A stretch of DNA of 64,000 bases from Nostoc sp. PCC 7524 (GTDB lineage: Bacteria > Cyanobacteriota > Cyanobacteriia > Cyanobacteriales > Nostocaceae), in assembly GCF_000316645.1 (NCBI RefSeq), contig NC_019684.1:5058001-5122000 (forward strand). The letters run 5' to 3'. Numbering within the stretch: the first letter of the stretch is position 1; the number at the start of each line of letters is the position of its first letter. The translations under genes were made by a program, and so were the position numbers. Positions 39,243 to 48,377 of the stretch are shown here, piece after piece. A model generated the notes under the pieces. That model saw only the letters and a list, made by a program, of their open reading frames with translations. It did not search any database and had not been told where the DNA came from.

Positions 39243-39740
39243 ATGCACCTACCTTCATTTCTCTGGTTATGGAAAATAGCTGCTTGGTCGATGGGATTGT
39301 CGATACTGGCTTATTTACTGTTAGCGGTTACAGGGGTTTGGATGTGGCGGGTGAGAAATGATCGGGATGTCACTAATTTTGAGCAGTTTAGAAGCAGCGC
39401 GCAATGGGCTACGCCCCACCTCTTCTGCGGTTCCCTACGGGTATGGCGATCGCTCCACTATATCATCGGCATTAGCATGGTCAGTTTAGTGTTGCTACTG
39501 CTGGCTATAGGTATTGTTGGCACTTTAGGTCACTTTGGTTCTTTGGGACACTCGCCACACTTGGCAGCTGGGTTAACAGTGGTGGTATTAGTTCTAGTGT
39601 CGGCTGCAAGTGCAACACAAATTGGTGCTAGACGACCTTGGGCTAGACCTTTACATATCAGTGTGAATATGATTTTATTCTTAGGTTTTACTTGGGTGTC
39701 ACTTACTGGCTGGAGCGTCGTGCAGAAGTATTTACCTTGA
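39243..39740 (+). CDS. DUF4079-family membrane protein with a repeat-derived insertion
   Basis: 165 residues with four predicted membrane helices (about 8-32, 75-97, 105-122, 140-158), a DUF4079-like small integral membrane protein of cyanobacteria, possibly distantly related to b-type cytochrome membrane domains. Conserved His residues (LHYIIG, HLAAGL, LHISVN) could ligate haem, but that is inference. Residues about 42-70 (FEQFRSSAQWATPH, FCGSLRVWRSLHY) are encoded by a GCGATCGC-containing dispersed repeat at about 39398-39452, read in frame in the first cytosolic or lumenal loop. Confidence 0.75.
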   Translation: MHLPSFLWLWKIAAWSMGLSILAYLLLAVTGVWMWRVRNDRDVTNFEQFRSSAQWATPHLFCGSLRVWRSLHYIIGISMVSLVLLLLAIGIVGTLGHFGSLGHSPHLAAGLTVVVLVLVSAASATQIGARRPWARPLHISVNMILFLGFTWVSLTGWSVVQKYLP

Positions 39741-39741
39741 A

Positions 39742-39790
39742 TTGGGGACTGGGGATTGGGGATTGGGGATTGGGGATTGGGGATTGGGGG
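39742..39790. repeat. Heptad tandem repeat, seven GGGGATT/GGGGACT units
   Basis: Uninterrupted heptads starting at the stop codon of the DUF4079 gene; among the most regular copies in the window. Confidence 0.9.
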
Positions 39791-39889
39791 ATGAGGAAGC
39801 AGGGGAGCATAGGGGAAAAGATGCCCAATGCTCTGTGCAGCGATGCCAGTTAGACTAAATTTAAGAGCTTATATATTGATGATTGAGCC

Positions 39890-40444
39890 GTGACCATAAA
39901 CTCAGTTGATACTTCAGCATCTATTTTTCGTTTATCTCCTCTGATTCGGATAACGCTGTTGAGTCTTTATGTAGCACTCACAGCACCATTACCTTTTTTA
40001 GCCGAAGCAACAGCCGCACCCACACCTCCTGCTTTGTTATGGGTGGGAATTTGCATCGGCTTTGTTGGCTTATATGCAGTGTTGACTGAACGAGTTATTA
40101 TAGATGATCAAGGAATCCAGGTTTCTTATCCTGTTTGGGTTCCTAGCTTCTTCCGTAAGGGTTGGTCTTTACCTTGGTCAGATGTTAAACAACTAAAACC
40201 TCGTTCTACTGGTCAAGGTGGATTAGTTTATTATTTTCTTAGTCACGATGGCAAAGCTTATTTACTACCAATGCGAGTAGCTGGATTTGCCCGGTTAGTA
40301 AATATAGTCCAGGCTAAAACAGGTATAGACACCACAGATGTTCGCCCTTTGGCGCAGCCGTGGATGTATTTGATTTTATTAGGATTTACACTATTGCTAT
40401 TGTTGGTAGATGGCTGGACTATCACTACAGCTTTAGCTAATTAG
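39890..40444 (+). CDS. Conserved membrane protein of unknown function
   Basis: 184 residues. Two hydrophobic spans lie near the N-terminus (about 18-40 and 48-66) and one at the C-terminus (about 160-180); between them is a cytosolic PH-like beta-rich part (RVIIDDQGIQVSYPVW, WSLPWSDVKQLKPRS). The layout is typical of bPH2-like cyanobacterial membrane proteins. The start is GTG at 39890. No enzymatic motif. A repeat-rich spacer separates it from the ABC ATPase. Confidence 0.7.
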   Translation: MTINSVDTSASIFRLSPLIRITLLSLYVALTAPLPFLAEATAAPTPPALLWVGICIGFVGLYAVLTERVIIDDQGIQVSYPVWVPSFFRKGWSLPWSDVKQLKPRSTGQGGLVYYFLSHDGKAYLLPMRVAGFARLVNIVQAKTGIDTTDVRPLAQPWMYLILLGFTLLLLLVDGWTITTALAN

Positions 40445-40546
40445 AGATGGGCATAGCCGACGACAGTTGCCTTAAGTCGGGAAACCCGCCCACAGCACTG
40501 TCTCCCCAACGCAGTGGCTCCTCCCTACTCCCCACTCCCCACATTA

Positions 40547-41305
40547 ATGACAGTCCAATTACAACTAGAACAAGTTAATTTGTTCGCCAAGCTCAAAACT
40601 CAGCTTCAGGGATACCCGATTTTGCAGGATATTTCCTTTGAGGTTTTCCCTGGAGAACGTTTAGCGATCGCTGGCCCTACTGGTGCTGGTAAAACCTCTT
40701 TATTACGCTTAATTAACCGCCTCTGTGAACCCAATAGTGGCAAAATTTATCTGGAAAATCAAGATTATCGCCAAATTTCGGCGATTAAACTCCGCCAGAT
40801 GGTGACACTGGTATTACAAGAGCCAAAACTACTGGGGATGACAGTCCAGCAAGCTTTGGCGTATCCTTTAGTTTTGCGTGGTTTGTCTAAACAGACGATT
40901 CAGCAACAAGTCAATCATTGGACAGAACAACTGCAAATTCCCAATGATTGGTTAGGACGTACTGAATTACAACTTTCGGTAGGACAAAGACAGCTAGTAG
41001 CGATCGCTCGTGCTTTAGTCATTGAACCGAAAATTCTCCTGTTAGATGAGCCAACTTCTGCTTTAGATGTAGGTACAGCTTCCCATCTGATGCAAGTCCT
41101 CACCCAGCTTACTCAAACTCATCAAACTACAATTTTGATGGTCAATAATCAATTGGATTTCACCCAGATGTTTTGTCAGCGGCTATTGTACCTACAAAAA
41201 GGACGTTTATTCACAAATCAAACCGCCTCCATCATTGACTGGGTTGGCTTGCGAGAAAGGTTGATGCACGCCCAAGTTCAAGCAGATGAAGAATGGAGTC
41301 AGTAA
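40547..41305 (+). CDS. ABC transporter ATP-binding protein without an adjacent permease
   Basis: About 252 residues with a complete nucleotide-binding domain: Walker A GPTGAGKTSLLR, Q-loop LVLQEPKLLG, signature LSVGQRQLVAIARAL, Walker B ILLLDEPTSALD and the later switch region (residue at VNNQ, where most ABC proteins have a His). The closest subgroup by eye is the YbbL/FetA-like or phosphate-type ATPases, so export or import cannot be assigned. The ATG at 40547 is chosen because the preceding 11 codons are repeat DNA. No permease or binding protein is adjacent. Confidence 0.85.
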   Translation: MTVQLQLEQVNLFAKLKTQLQGYPILQDISFEVFPGERLAIAGPTGAGKTSLLRLINRLCEPNSGKIYLENQDYRQISAIKLRQMVTLVLQEPKLLGMTVQQALAYPLVLRGLSKQTIQQQVNHWTEQLQIPNDWLGRTELQLSVGQRQLVAIARALVIEPKILLLDEPTSALDVGTASHLMQVLTQLTQTHQTTILMVNNQLDFTQMFCQRLLYLQKGRLFTNQTASIIDWVGLRERLMHAQVQADEEWSQ

Positions 41306-41604
41306 AAGCACTCAAAAGTTAAAAATCAAAAGAATGAAAGTTGATTTCTTTTGAAATTTTGTTGTGTGATTATATCAATTGAGGAAGATACAAAAAAACA
41401 GAAGGATGTGAAAAAAGATGAAACGTGCAGAAATCTTTTTCCCCCTGAATGTTAAATTTTACCTTGACTTTAGCGATCGCCTCATACTCTCTGACAGAGA
41501 AGTAGACGCAGCACTGCGAGATTTGGAATTGTTAAATTTTCAATCCAAAATCTCAAATTTCAAATCTAAAATTCTCTGTCTCCTGCCTAATAGCAGATTG
41601 TTGT

Positions 41605-42399
41605 CTATGATATTTTCCCACTCAGGGTTGAGCGTGGATTACTAAATCTCTCCTTTGCTAACTTGGTTGGTGTTTGCGGAGGATTCGCGTTCAAAATTTC
41701 CATGTTAAATCGGTATCCCACGTTACGAATAGTTTGAATCAGGCTAGGTTGACGGGGATCAAGTTCTACTTTTTTCCGTAGAGATAAAACATGAGTGTCA
41801 ATGGTACGCGGATTATCAATGGCATCCGGCCAAGCACGGCGTAACAATTCCGATCTACTTAAAGGCACTCCTCCAGCTTGTGCCAAAACATACAGTAAAC
41901 TAAATTCCTGCGGAGTCAGGTCAATAAACTCCCCTTGGAAGCGGACACGGCGCTGGACTAAATCAATTTGCAAAGTGCCGTAATCTAAATACGCTGGTGC
42001 AGTTGGTGTGCGTTTACGACGAACTAATGCCTCTACCCTAGCCAAAAACTCTTGCATTCCAAAAGGTTTACTCAAGTAGTCATCAGCTCCCGCTTTCAAC
42101 CCGGCAACGATATCTGCTTCGTTGCTACGAGCAGATAGCATTAAGATTAAAGGCTGTTGCTGACGATGCAACCAACGGCAAAACTCGATGCCGTCGCCAT
42201 CTGGCAAATCAGCATCTAAGATTACTAAAGTCGGTTGATGGCTTAAAAAGGCTTCTCTTGCTTGATAAATGCTAGCTGCTTGATGTACCCTATATTCCAA
42301 CTGTTGCAAGTGCCAGCCTAGTAACGACCTCAGATGGGGATTCCCCTCTATGATTTCAATACAAACCGAACCCACGGCTGCAAGACCCCTTAGCATCAA
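41605..42399 (-). CDS. OmpR-family response regulator
   Basis: 264 residues with a receiver domain (12-130) and a winged-helix DNA-binding domain (about 140-235). The phosphoacceptor is Asp62 in ILDADLPDGDG, the Ser/Thr switch is in LMLSARS and the Lys in YLSKPF. The acidic pocket residue pair reads Glu-Gly (IEIIEGN) instead of Asp-Asp/Glu-Asp, so phosphorylation may be weak or atypical. The wing contains SLLYVLAQAGGVPLSRSELLRRAW and TIDTHVLSLRKK, normal for the family. No histidine kinase is adjacent, so it is an orphan regulator. A Ser/Pro-rich tail follows the DNA-binding domain. Confidence 0.92.
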   Translation of the reverse strand: MMLRGLAAVGSVCIEIIEGNPHLRSLLGWHLQQLEYRVHQAASIYQAREAFLSHQPTLVILDADLPDGDGIEFCRWLHRQQQPLILMLSARSNEADIVAGLKAGADDYLSKPFGMQEFLARVEALVRRKRTPTAPAYLDYGTLQIDLVQRRVRFQGEFIDLTPQEFSLLYVLAQAGGVPLSRSELLRRAWPDAIDNPRTIDTHVLSLRKKVELDPRQPSLIQTIRNVGYRFNMEILNANPPQTPTKLAKERFSNPRSTLSGKIS

Positions 42400-42892
42400 T
42401 GAATTTCAAAGTAACAAGCCCATGCTCAAGGTTTTGTAGTCTTTGTTACTCCAATTGCAATTCTCCTGACATTGACTCAGAAAAATTGTTGGCAATCTGG
42501 TTCATTCCTATTTTGCCCAAGGCGAAGTTAGTAATATTCTTAAATTTTTGTTAGACTTAATCAAAAGTTCTTTCGGAAAAATTTCCTACTTTTGAATGAG
42601 GGCAACTTGCATAAACTTGATTACACGCCAAGCTAACTTCACTCTGGATGAATTAATACTTATTCCAACTGATCCAGTCAGCCTGCTACACCGAAAAAAA
42701 GTATAAAAATAGCTTATGAGATAATCTAATTGCGATGCTTCTGGAATAGGATCTAACTATACTGTAGATGCTGGAGATATTGCCACAGAGGAGATCCAAA
42801 CAATTGTTATAGATGTCAAAGAATAACTAACACTTCACATTTTAGTCGGAATCATTTACAATTCTCATTCCAAAGAGATCAACAAAGCAGTT
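42400..42892. other. Divergent intergenic region between the regulator and DUF6761 genes
   Basis: About 490 bp, AT-rich. It must hold two promoters. No gene or structured element stands out. Confidence 0.45.
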
Positions 42893-43147
42893 ATGCTCCA
42901 AGACACACAAACCATCCGCTATTACCAACGAATTACCGACGCCTTCGCCGAGTTATGGAATCGCGGTTATCGCACGGATGACATGAGGATGTATTTGGAT
43001 GGCTATCTAGCCGCACTGCGACACAGCAACGTGATAGAACCTTACCTGATTCATCGTTTGGAGGAAGAAGCAAGTCGCTACCTGTACGATGCCTCAAATT
43101 TTGTTATGGTACAGCCTCAACCCCAACCGCAGCATGATTATTACTAA
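42893..43147 (+). CDS. DUF6761 family small protein
   Basis: 84 residues, a conserved cyanobacterial small protein: RYYQRITDAFAELWNRGYRTDDM, then a helical RLEEEASRYLYDAS and a Pro/Gln tail. Predicted all-helical and cytosolic. Function unknown. It is monocistronic, followed by a long spacer and a terminator-like hairpin. Confidence 0.78.
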   Translation: MLQDTQTIRYYQRITDAFAELWNRGYRTDDMRMYLDGYLAALRHSNVIEPYLIHRLEEEASRYLYDASNFVMVQPQPQPQHDYY

Positions 43148-43465
43148 ATCCTGCTCAGAGGTTATGACAGCTTCCATATATAACGCAGATGATTATAGCA
43201 TATTATCTGCCTAGGTCAAGCACTCGGCTGGTGTGAATTTTGGGAATCTAATCAATAATTGTCAACAATTGATCAAAATAACCCCTCAGATTCTGCACAT
43301 TTGTGCTAATTAATTATTCTGAGGGGTTTTTAACTATGCCCAGCACGGCAAATATACAAATTTATTATAGCATTGATAATTTAATTTAATTAATTGCCCT
43401 TGAAATTGGAGCATGATCACATTTCCTAATTTCCAGGGCAATTAAAACAAGATGAATGGCAAATA
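43148..43465. other. Intergenic region with a terminator-like hairpin
   Basis: About 320 bp between convergent genes. It contains the hairpin at 43280-43328 (separate entry); the rest is AT-rich with no reading frame. Confidence 0.5.
43280..43332 (+). terminator. Large terminator-like hairpin
   Basis: Eleven-bp stem AACCCCTCAGA / TCTGAGGGGTT (43280-43290 and 43318-43328) with T-run after it; the loop itself holds a small GCACA/TGTGC stem. It could end the DUF6761 transcript or the 3' end of a small RNA located just upstream (inference). Confidence 0.7.
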
Positions 43466-43789
43466 TTATGAAGCTAGTGCTACTTCTACCATTTGCTGTA
43501 ACTCACCCTTTTGGTAGAGTTCAATCATGATATCGGAACCACCGATGAACTGACCATTGATATATACCTGGGGAATTGTCGGCCAGTTGGAATATTCTTT
43601 GATACCCTGACGAATTTCGTAGTCTGCCAGCACATCAACTGTTTCAAAGGGAACGCCCAGAGTATTGAGAATCTGCACGACGTTGTTAGAGAAACCACAT
43701 TGAGGCATCAACTTGTTTCCCTTCATGAAAACCATAATTTTATTTTGTTGAACTAAGTTATCAATTTTCTCTTTGGTTTCTGGTGTCAT
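43466..43789 (-). CDS. grxD: Monothiol glutaredoxin, Grx4 (CGFS) family
   Basis: 107 residues with the CGFS active site in [13 protein letters not shown] and the TVPQVY-type [18 protein letters not shown] region for glutathione. CGFS glutaredoxins bind a 2Fe-2S cluster as a glutathione-ligated dimer and act in Fe-S cluster trafficking rather than thiol redox. It lies 100 bp downstream of a BolA gene on the same strand; BolA and monothiol Grx form a known complex. Together they point to iron or Fe-S sensing. Confidence 0.93.
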   Translation of the reverse strand: MTPETKEKIDNLVQQNKIMVFMKGNKLMPQCGFSNNVVQILNTLGVPFETVDVLADYEIRQGIKEYSNWPTIPQVYINGQFIGGSDIMIELYQKGELQQMVEVALAS

Positions 43790-43891
43790 GGCCTTTGGGT
43801 TTCCTAGTGTTGTTAATAGTTAAGAGTCGATAGTAGCAATAGTCAATTATCATGGTTTAATCAGTAAACCTGGAATATTTGACTATTGATT

Positions 43892-44149
43892 CTAGGAAGC
43901 GGCTGTTGCTTGCCAAGCTTCGGGAGTGTAGGTTTTGAGTGCCAAGGCGTGGATAGCTTCAGTGGACATAGCTTGTTGCAACGCGCCATAGACTAACTGA
44001 TGTTGTTGCACCAGCCCTTTACCTGCAAACTGCGATGAGACGACAGTCACCTGATAGTGATCACCACCACCGGTCAAGTCTTGCACCTGAACCTGAGCAT
44101 CTGGCATTTCCGCTTTGATCATTGCTTCAACCTGTTGCGGAGTAATCAT
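43892..44149 (-). CDS. BolA family protein
   Basis: 85 residues, the BolA/YrbA-type short form, with a central [24 protein letters not shown] carrying the conserved His used to share a cluster with Grx4. The N-terminus [22 protein letters not shown] is typical. It sits immediately upstream of grxD, so it is probably the Grx4 partner in Fe-S cluster handling. A role as transcription regulator is suggested for E. coli BolA but not shown here. Confidence 0.9.
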   Translation of the reverse strand: MITPQQVEAMIKAEMPDAQVQVQDLTGGGDHYQVTVVSSQFAGKGLVQQHQLVYGALQQAMSTEAIHALALKTYTPEAWQATAAS

Positions 44150-44590
44150 CGCAATTCCTAAAAAACTTACTTTCTTATTATTAACAAATCATAGACCAGA
44201 TACTGCTGCCAGACGGATAGGTAAAAAACAAAAAAATACTGATGGTTACTGTCAACTTTCTTTAGGTGTCACATGGAAATTTGACCATGCCCCGTTGGGG
44301 CGGGGTGCAGGGTGTGGGGTGTGGGGTGTAGGGGATATTGAGCATCGAACCACCACAGGGATACAAGCCTCGTCTTCTCAAGACGATTGTATTGGTCGAG
44401 GTGCCAAGCCTCGACCAATACCGTCCTCCCTACACCCCACACCCTACCCCCAACACCCTGTTGTTGACTGATCTGATGGGGTAATGATGATAGGTAAGAC
44501 TTGTGGGCGGATATTTGCGATCGCTCATGACCAGAATCAACCCATCCTAAGATCAACTAAGGGCGCAAAGCCTTGCGCCCCTTGCTCTAC
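44150..44590. other. Repeat-rich spacer holding a foldback element
   Basis: 440 bp containing the foldback described at 44296-44460. Reading frames here are made of repeat DNA and are not credible genes. The start of the region holds the bolA promoter. Confidence 0.6.
44296..44460. repeat. Long foldback (MITE-like) repeat with nested hairpin
   Basis: Outer arms made of GGGTGTGGGGTGTAGGG-type heptads (about 44305-44336) face complementary CCCTACACCCCACACCC-type heptads (about 44427-44452). Inside is a perfect 13-bp hairpin GTATTGGTCGAGG / CCTCGACCAATAC (44389-44401 and 44409-44421) with a 7-base loop. No transposase; it looks like a miniature element or a repeat pair of opposite orientation. 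Confidence 0.7.
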
Positions 44591-45175
44591 TTATTTTTGC
44601 GATGATGAAGATGAACCACTACCCCCTTGTCTGGGGTAAGGAGCATCAACAAAACCCAACTCAAATAACTGCTGATAAGCTTTTTTACCTAATTCTCTTG
44701 TAGGGTTTTGACTTTTAATAATTTGTACCAATAAAGGTACAGCTAATTCTGGCTGATTTTGAGCGCGATGTACCAATGCTAACTGATAGGTAGCTTCATC
44801 CCGTTTTTGAGCCGTCATGAGAGCCTTTTGACGTTGGGAATCAGAAACACGAATATCAATACCAGAAAAGCTAGAGTTTAAATCTTGATAAAAATTTGAT
44901 AGCTGATTATAAACCTGACGCGCTTCTTGGAGTTTTTTAGCAGCTAAGGCGTAATTTTGAGCAGCGACAGCTTGCTCCGCCTCTTTCATCAAACGTTCTC
45001 CACCAGCAATGCTCAACAGGCTGTTATTTTGAGCAGTAGGACGTAAGTTATTGGGGCTATTAGGATCAATAGGTTGTACTTGGTTCTGAGCATTAACAGG
45101 CGCTAGCAGACCAAGAATTGCTATCACCGATAGAGAAGTTATACGAATTAGAGAAGCAGGAGCAGCGACTTTCAT
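44591..45175 (-). CDS. Exported protein of unknown function, TPR-like
   Basis: About 194 residues with a signal peptide (hydrophobic 10-24, cleavage after NA near 29). The mature part is helical with repeats resembling tetratricopeptide units (EAEQAVAAQNYALAAKKLQEA; QLALVHRAQNQPELAVPLL style), so it may bind partners in the periplasm or lumen. It ends in a Gly/Ser tail (GGSGSSSSSQ). The ATG at 45175 is preferred; an in-frame upstream ATG (45214) adds a non-signal-like extension. Divergent from the subtilase gene. Confidence 0.72.
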   Translation of the reverse strand: MKVAAPASLIRITSLSVIAILGLLAPVNAQNQVQPIDPNSPNNLRPTAQNNSLLSIAGGERLMKEAEQAVAAQNYALAAKKLQEARQVYNQLSNFYQDLNSSFSGIDIRVSDSQRQKALMTAQKRDEATYQLALVHRAQNQPELAVPLLVQIIKSQNPTRELGKKAYQQLFELGFVDAPYPRQGGSGSSSSSQK

Positions 45176-45350
45176 GGGGTCAATTTGTGCAACAACTATT
45201 AAGAAATAGAACAAGGTGGGGAAACTTCGGGTATCTTAACTCTGTTTTTGTTTTTAACAAAGCGCAGCTACGTACTGAGTTTCTGTGATTTAGACTGAAA
45301 ATCGGTTTCATAGAGTTCCCATAGCCCCAGCAACAACCACAATCGCCCTT

Positions 45351-47456
45351 ATGAACGAGCGCAATCACTCCTCTGATTTATCAACCACAGGTGTACCAGC
45401 AAATAGCTTGGGATTAGTTCTCCAACGGGGTGGTGAAGAATTAATCTTAGATAAAGCTTTAGACCGCTTCACCGTCCGTTTTGTCACCGACTTTCCTGTG
45501 CAACAATTATCTCAGGTTAGTTGGGGTATTTGGCAACGCAGTATTACCCAGGCTCGATTAGAACTATTTCAGGTTGTACCAGCACAAATTGAGGAGGCGA
45601 TCGCCCAAGCGCGTGCTGACCAGAATGTAGCTTTTGCCAGTCATGCTTACACAGTTAAGGATAATCCGGGGACTTTTGTTTATTTAGATGACCACATTAC
45701 AATTCAGTTTGCCGATGGTGTAGATACTGCCAAAATTAATCTCATCGCCGCTACATTCCACCTCATCCAAAATAAACCAATTCTCGGTTTACCCAATGCT
45801 TTTGTGTTTCTGGTGAGTAAACACGCCACAGAAAACCCCGTTAAAATTGCTAACCAATTACAAGGTATCTCAGAAGTATTAGCGGCTGAGGCGAATGTAC
45901 TCGTGCAGACAGAGCCGCATTACCGACCCCGTGACACGCTGTACACTCAGCAATGGTATCTCAATCACAATGGTGGTTATGAGCTAGTTGCAGGTTCTCA
46001 TATAGCCGTGGAACAGGCTTGGGATATTACAAGGGGTGTGCGTTCTGTAGTAATAGCTGTAGTTGATGATTCCTTTGATTTAAATCACCCAGATTTTCAA
46101 GGTAGTGGCAAGATTGTTGCCCCCAGAGACTTGAGAGACAATGACTTTTTACCTTTGCCTGATGGTAGTAAGGCTAATAGTCATGGTACAGCCTGTGCAG
46201 GGCTAGCGGTGGCGGAAGAAAATGGTACGGGAATTGTGGGAGTTGCCCCTGGTTGTGCATTGATGCCTATTCGTACTACAGGATTTTTAGATGATGAGTC
46301 CATTGAGCAGATATTCAACTGGGCGATTGAAAAAGGAGCTAGTGTCATTTCTTGCAGTTGGGGAGCTTCTGCTGTTTACTTTCCCTTATCTTTGCGTCAA
46401 CGGGCAGCGATTACCAGAGCAGCTAAACAAGGACGCAATGGTAAAGGCTGTGTAGTTTTATTTGCTGCGGGTAATGCCAACCGCCCTGTGAGCGGTACTA
46501 TCTATGAGCAGAATTGGCCAGACAATATTTTACAAGGGTTGACGGACTGGCTGGGTGGTTTTGCTGTGCATCCTGATGTCATGACAATTGCGGCATCTAC
46601 GAGTATGAATAAAAAAGCCGCCTACAGTAATTGGGGTTCTAATATTTCTGTATGTGCGCCTAGTAATAATGCTCCACCAGGTATGTCATTTCCAGAGAAG
46701 GGTTTTTTGTATACCCAACCCATGATCATGAGTTCCTTAACTGGCAGGGGAATGTTGACAACTGACCAAATAGGGACTGCTGGTTATGATCCGGGTAACT
46801 TCACGGAAAACTTTGGTGGGACTTCCAGTGCTACACCGGTAGTTGCAGGGGTAGCGGCGTTAGTATTATCAGCAAATCCTGACTTAACCGCCCAACAAGT
46901 CAAACGAATTTTAGAAACAACCGCAGATAAAATTGTAGACCCTGATACTGATCCACAATTGGGTTTACGTGAAGGCACTTACAATGAAAATGGACATTCT
47001 CAGTGGTTTGGTTACGGAAAGGTGAACGCCGCTAGGGCTGTACAAGCAGCTTTACAGATGCAGGCAAATACATCAGCTGCCGGTAAAGAAGTTAAGGTGA
47101 GTAATACCAGCCCAATTGAGATTCCCGATAACAATAGACAGGGCGTGAAGAGTGCGATCGCTATTACTGAAGCTAGTGCAGTTAAAGATATTCAAATAAC
47201 AGTTAATATCAAACACGATTTTTTAGGCGATTTAGAAATTTATTTAATTGCCCCCAATCATCAACAGGTATTGCTGCAAAATCGCACCTTAGGATGCCGT
47301 ACCGAGTTAAATACTACATTTACACTGCGATCGCATCCCATCCTCAAACAGTTACTCTCACAGTCGGCTCAAGGGCGCTGGCAATTATGGTTAATTGACT
47401 ACGCACCCCAAGATATCGGTAAACTCAACAGTTGGGAATTGAGTTTAGGGGTTTAG
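45351..47456 (+). CDS. Subtilisin-family serine protease with C-terminal P-domain
   Basis: 701 residues, S8 family. Catalytic triad: Asp in VVDDSFDLNHPDF (about 240), His in NSHGTACAG (about 278) and Ser in GGTSSATPVVAGVA (about 490). A proprotein-convertase P-domain occupies about 590-700 (DIQITVNIKHDFLGDLEIYL). The N-terminal 200 residues lack a signal peptide and look like a propeptide or targeting region. It resembles the Ca-dependent protease PrcA of Anabaena in layout, but I cannot say it is that gene. The ATG at 45351 precedes the first conserved residues. A putative role is protein turnover during nitrogen step-down or heterocyst formation (inference). Confidence 0.88.
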   Translation: MNERNHSSDLSTTGVPANSLGLVLQRGGEELILDKALDRFTVRFVTDFPVQQLSQVSWGIWQRSITQARLELFQVVPAQIEEAIAQARADQNVAFASHAYTVKDNPGTFVYLDDHITIQFADGVDTAKINLIAATFHLIQNKPILGLPNAFVFLVSKHATENPVKIANQLQGISEVLAAEANVLVQTEPHYRPRDTLYTQQWYLNHNGGYELVAGSHIAVEQAWDITRGVRSVVIAVVDDSFDLNHPDFQGSGKIVAPRDLRDNDFLPLPDGSKANSHGTACAGLAVAEENGTGIVGVAPGCALMPIRTTGFLDDESIEQIFNWAIEKGASVISCSWGASAVYFPLSLRQRAAITRAAKQGRNGKGCVVLFAAGNANRPVSGTIYEQNWPDNILQGLTDWLGGFAVHPDVMTIAASTSMNKKAAYSNWGSNISVCAPSNNAPPGMSFPEKGFLYTQPMIMSSLTGRGMLTTDQIGTAGYDPGNFTENFGGTSSATPVVAGVAALVLSANPDLTAQQVKRILETTADKIVDPDTDPQLGLREGTYNENGHSQWFGYGKVNAARAVQAALQMQANTSAAGKEVKVSNTSPIEIPDNNRQGVKSAIAITEASAVKDIQITVNIKHDFLGDLEIYLIAPNHQQVLLQNRTLGCRTELNTTFTLRSHPILKQLLSQSAQGRWQLWLIDYAPQDIGKLNSWELSLGV

Positions 47457-47506
47457 TCATTAGTTATTTTTTCTTGTTTCCCTCATCTTCCCTAATTCCC
47501 AATCCC

Positions 47507-48277
47507 TCAAGAATTGGTAATTTCTGCAAAAGCATGATTACTAACAGCTAGTTCTGGATGGCTTAATTTTTGCAACGACTTTGTTAAATCTTCTGTCAAT
47601 CGCTTGGCGTTTTGTTTCGCTTTCCCATTGACATAATCTTGGACATTAATTGCTGAACCAATGTGAATACTTACATCTGTACCCCAACTTGGATAAGGTT
47701 CACTGTAATTGATGCTAACTGGTATGATTTTTACCCCCAGTCCTGGGTGGTGGGATTCTGCACTCAAAGCTAAACGCGCAATTCCAGGCTTTAAGGGGTG
47801 AATTTTGCCATCTCTAAAAATATTGCCTTCCGGATAAATGACTAACATTTGTTCTTGTTGCAGCACTTCCACTGCATGACGCAGAGTAGCAATAGCAGGA
47901 TGTTGAGGATCTATGGGAAATCCACCCATTCGACGTACAAACCAACCTTGTAACCCTCTGCATTCAGTCCGAGTCACCATAAATTGTAAATCTCTACCCG
48001 TGACATAACGACCTACAGCATAGGGTAGAAGTAAGGAGTCCCAACGCGCACGATGGGTGGGAGCTAAAATTACGGGGCCAGACTGGGGAAGATGTTCTTG
48101 TCCTGTGATTTGAATTTTGCCAAAAAACAATGGCAGCAGGATATGATGCCCCAAAAAATACGCTACAGGCGTTAACCAAGGTGAAATTTGCGTATTATTA
48201 ACAGCCACCTGGGGATTTATCGGTTTGTCCGTGGGGTTTATTGGGTAAGGATCAGACACAGAGTAAAATTCCATCAT
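47507..48277 (-). CDS. 1-acyl-sn-glycerol-3-phosphate acyltransferase (PlsC-like)
   Basis: 256 residues of the PlsC/LPLAT family. The catalytic HX4D is THRARWDS (His and Asp), and the substrate-binding EGN is in VIYPEGNIFRDG. Members esterify lysophosphatidate for membrane lipids. No clear N-terminal anchor; a hydrophobic patch (FLGHHILLPLFF, about 42-54) may bind the membrane. Two adjacent ATGs at the start are both possible. It is on the opposite strand to the subtilase gene, tail to tail. Confidence 0.88.
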   Translation of the reverse strand: MMEFYSVSDPYPINPTDKPINPQVAVNNTQISPWLTPVAYFLGHHILLPLFFGKIQITGQEHLPQSGPVILAPTHRARWDSLLLPYAVGRYVTGRDLQFMVTRTECRGLQGWFVRRMGGFPIDPQHPAIATLRHAVEVLQQEQMLVIYPEGNIFRDGKIHPLKPGIARLALSAESHHPGLGVKIIPVSINYSEPYPSWGTDVSIHIGSAINVQDYVNGKAKQNAKRLTEDLTKSLQKLSHPELAVSNHAFAEITNS

Positions 48278-48377
48278 GGCGGTAGCTGCGTTAAGCGGTA
48301 GAATACGGGGATAAATTATTTATGTAGTTACACCGTAGATTTTCTTCCGTAATTTGTGTGATCACAGCTGGACACTT

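Noticed and set aside
41418..41645. 75-codon plus-strand frame overlapping the end of the OmpR regulator gene
   Set aside because: Its second half is AATCCAAAATCTCAAATTTC-type repeat DNA and it overlaps the end of a firm gene on the other strand; no conserved content.
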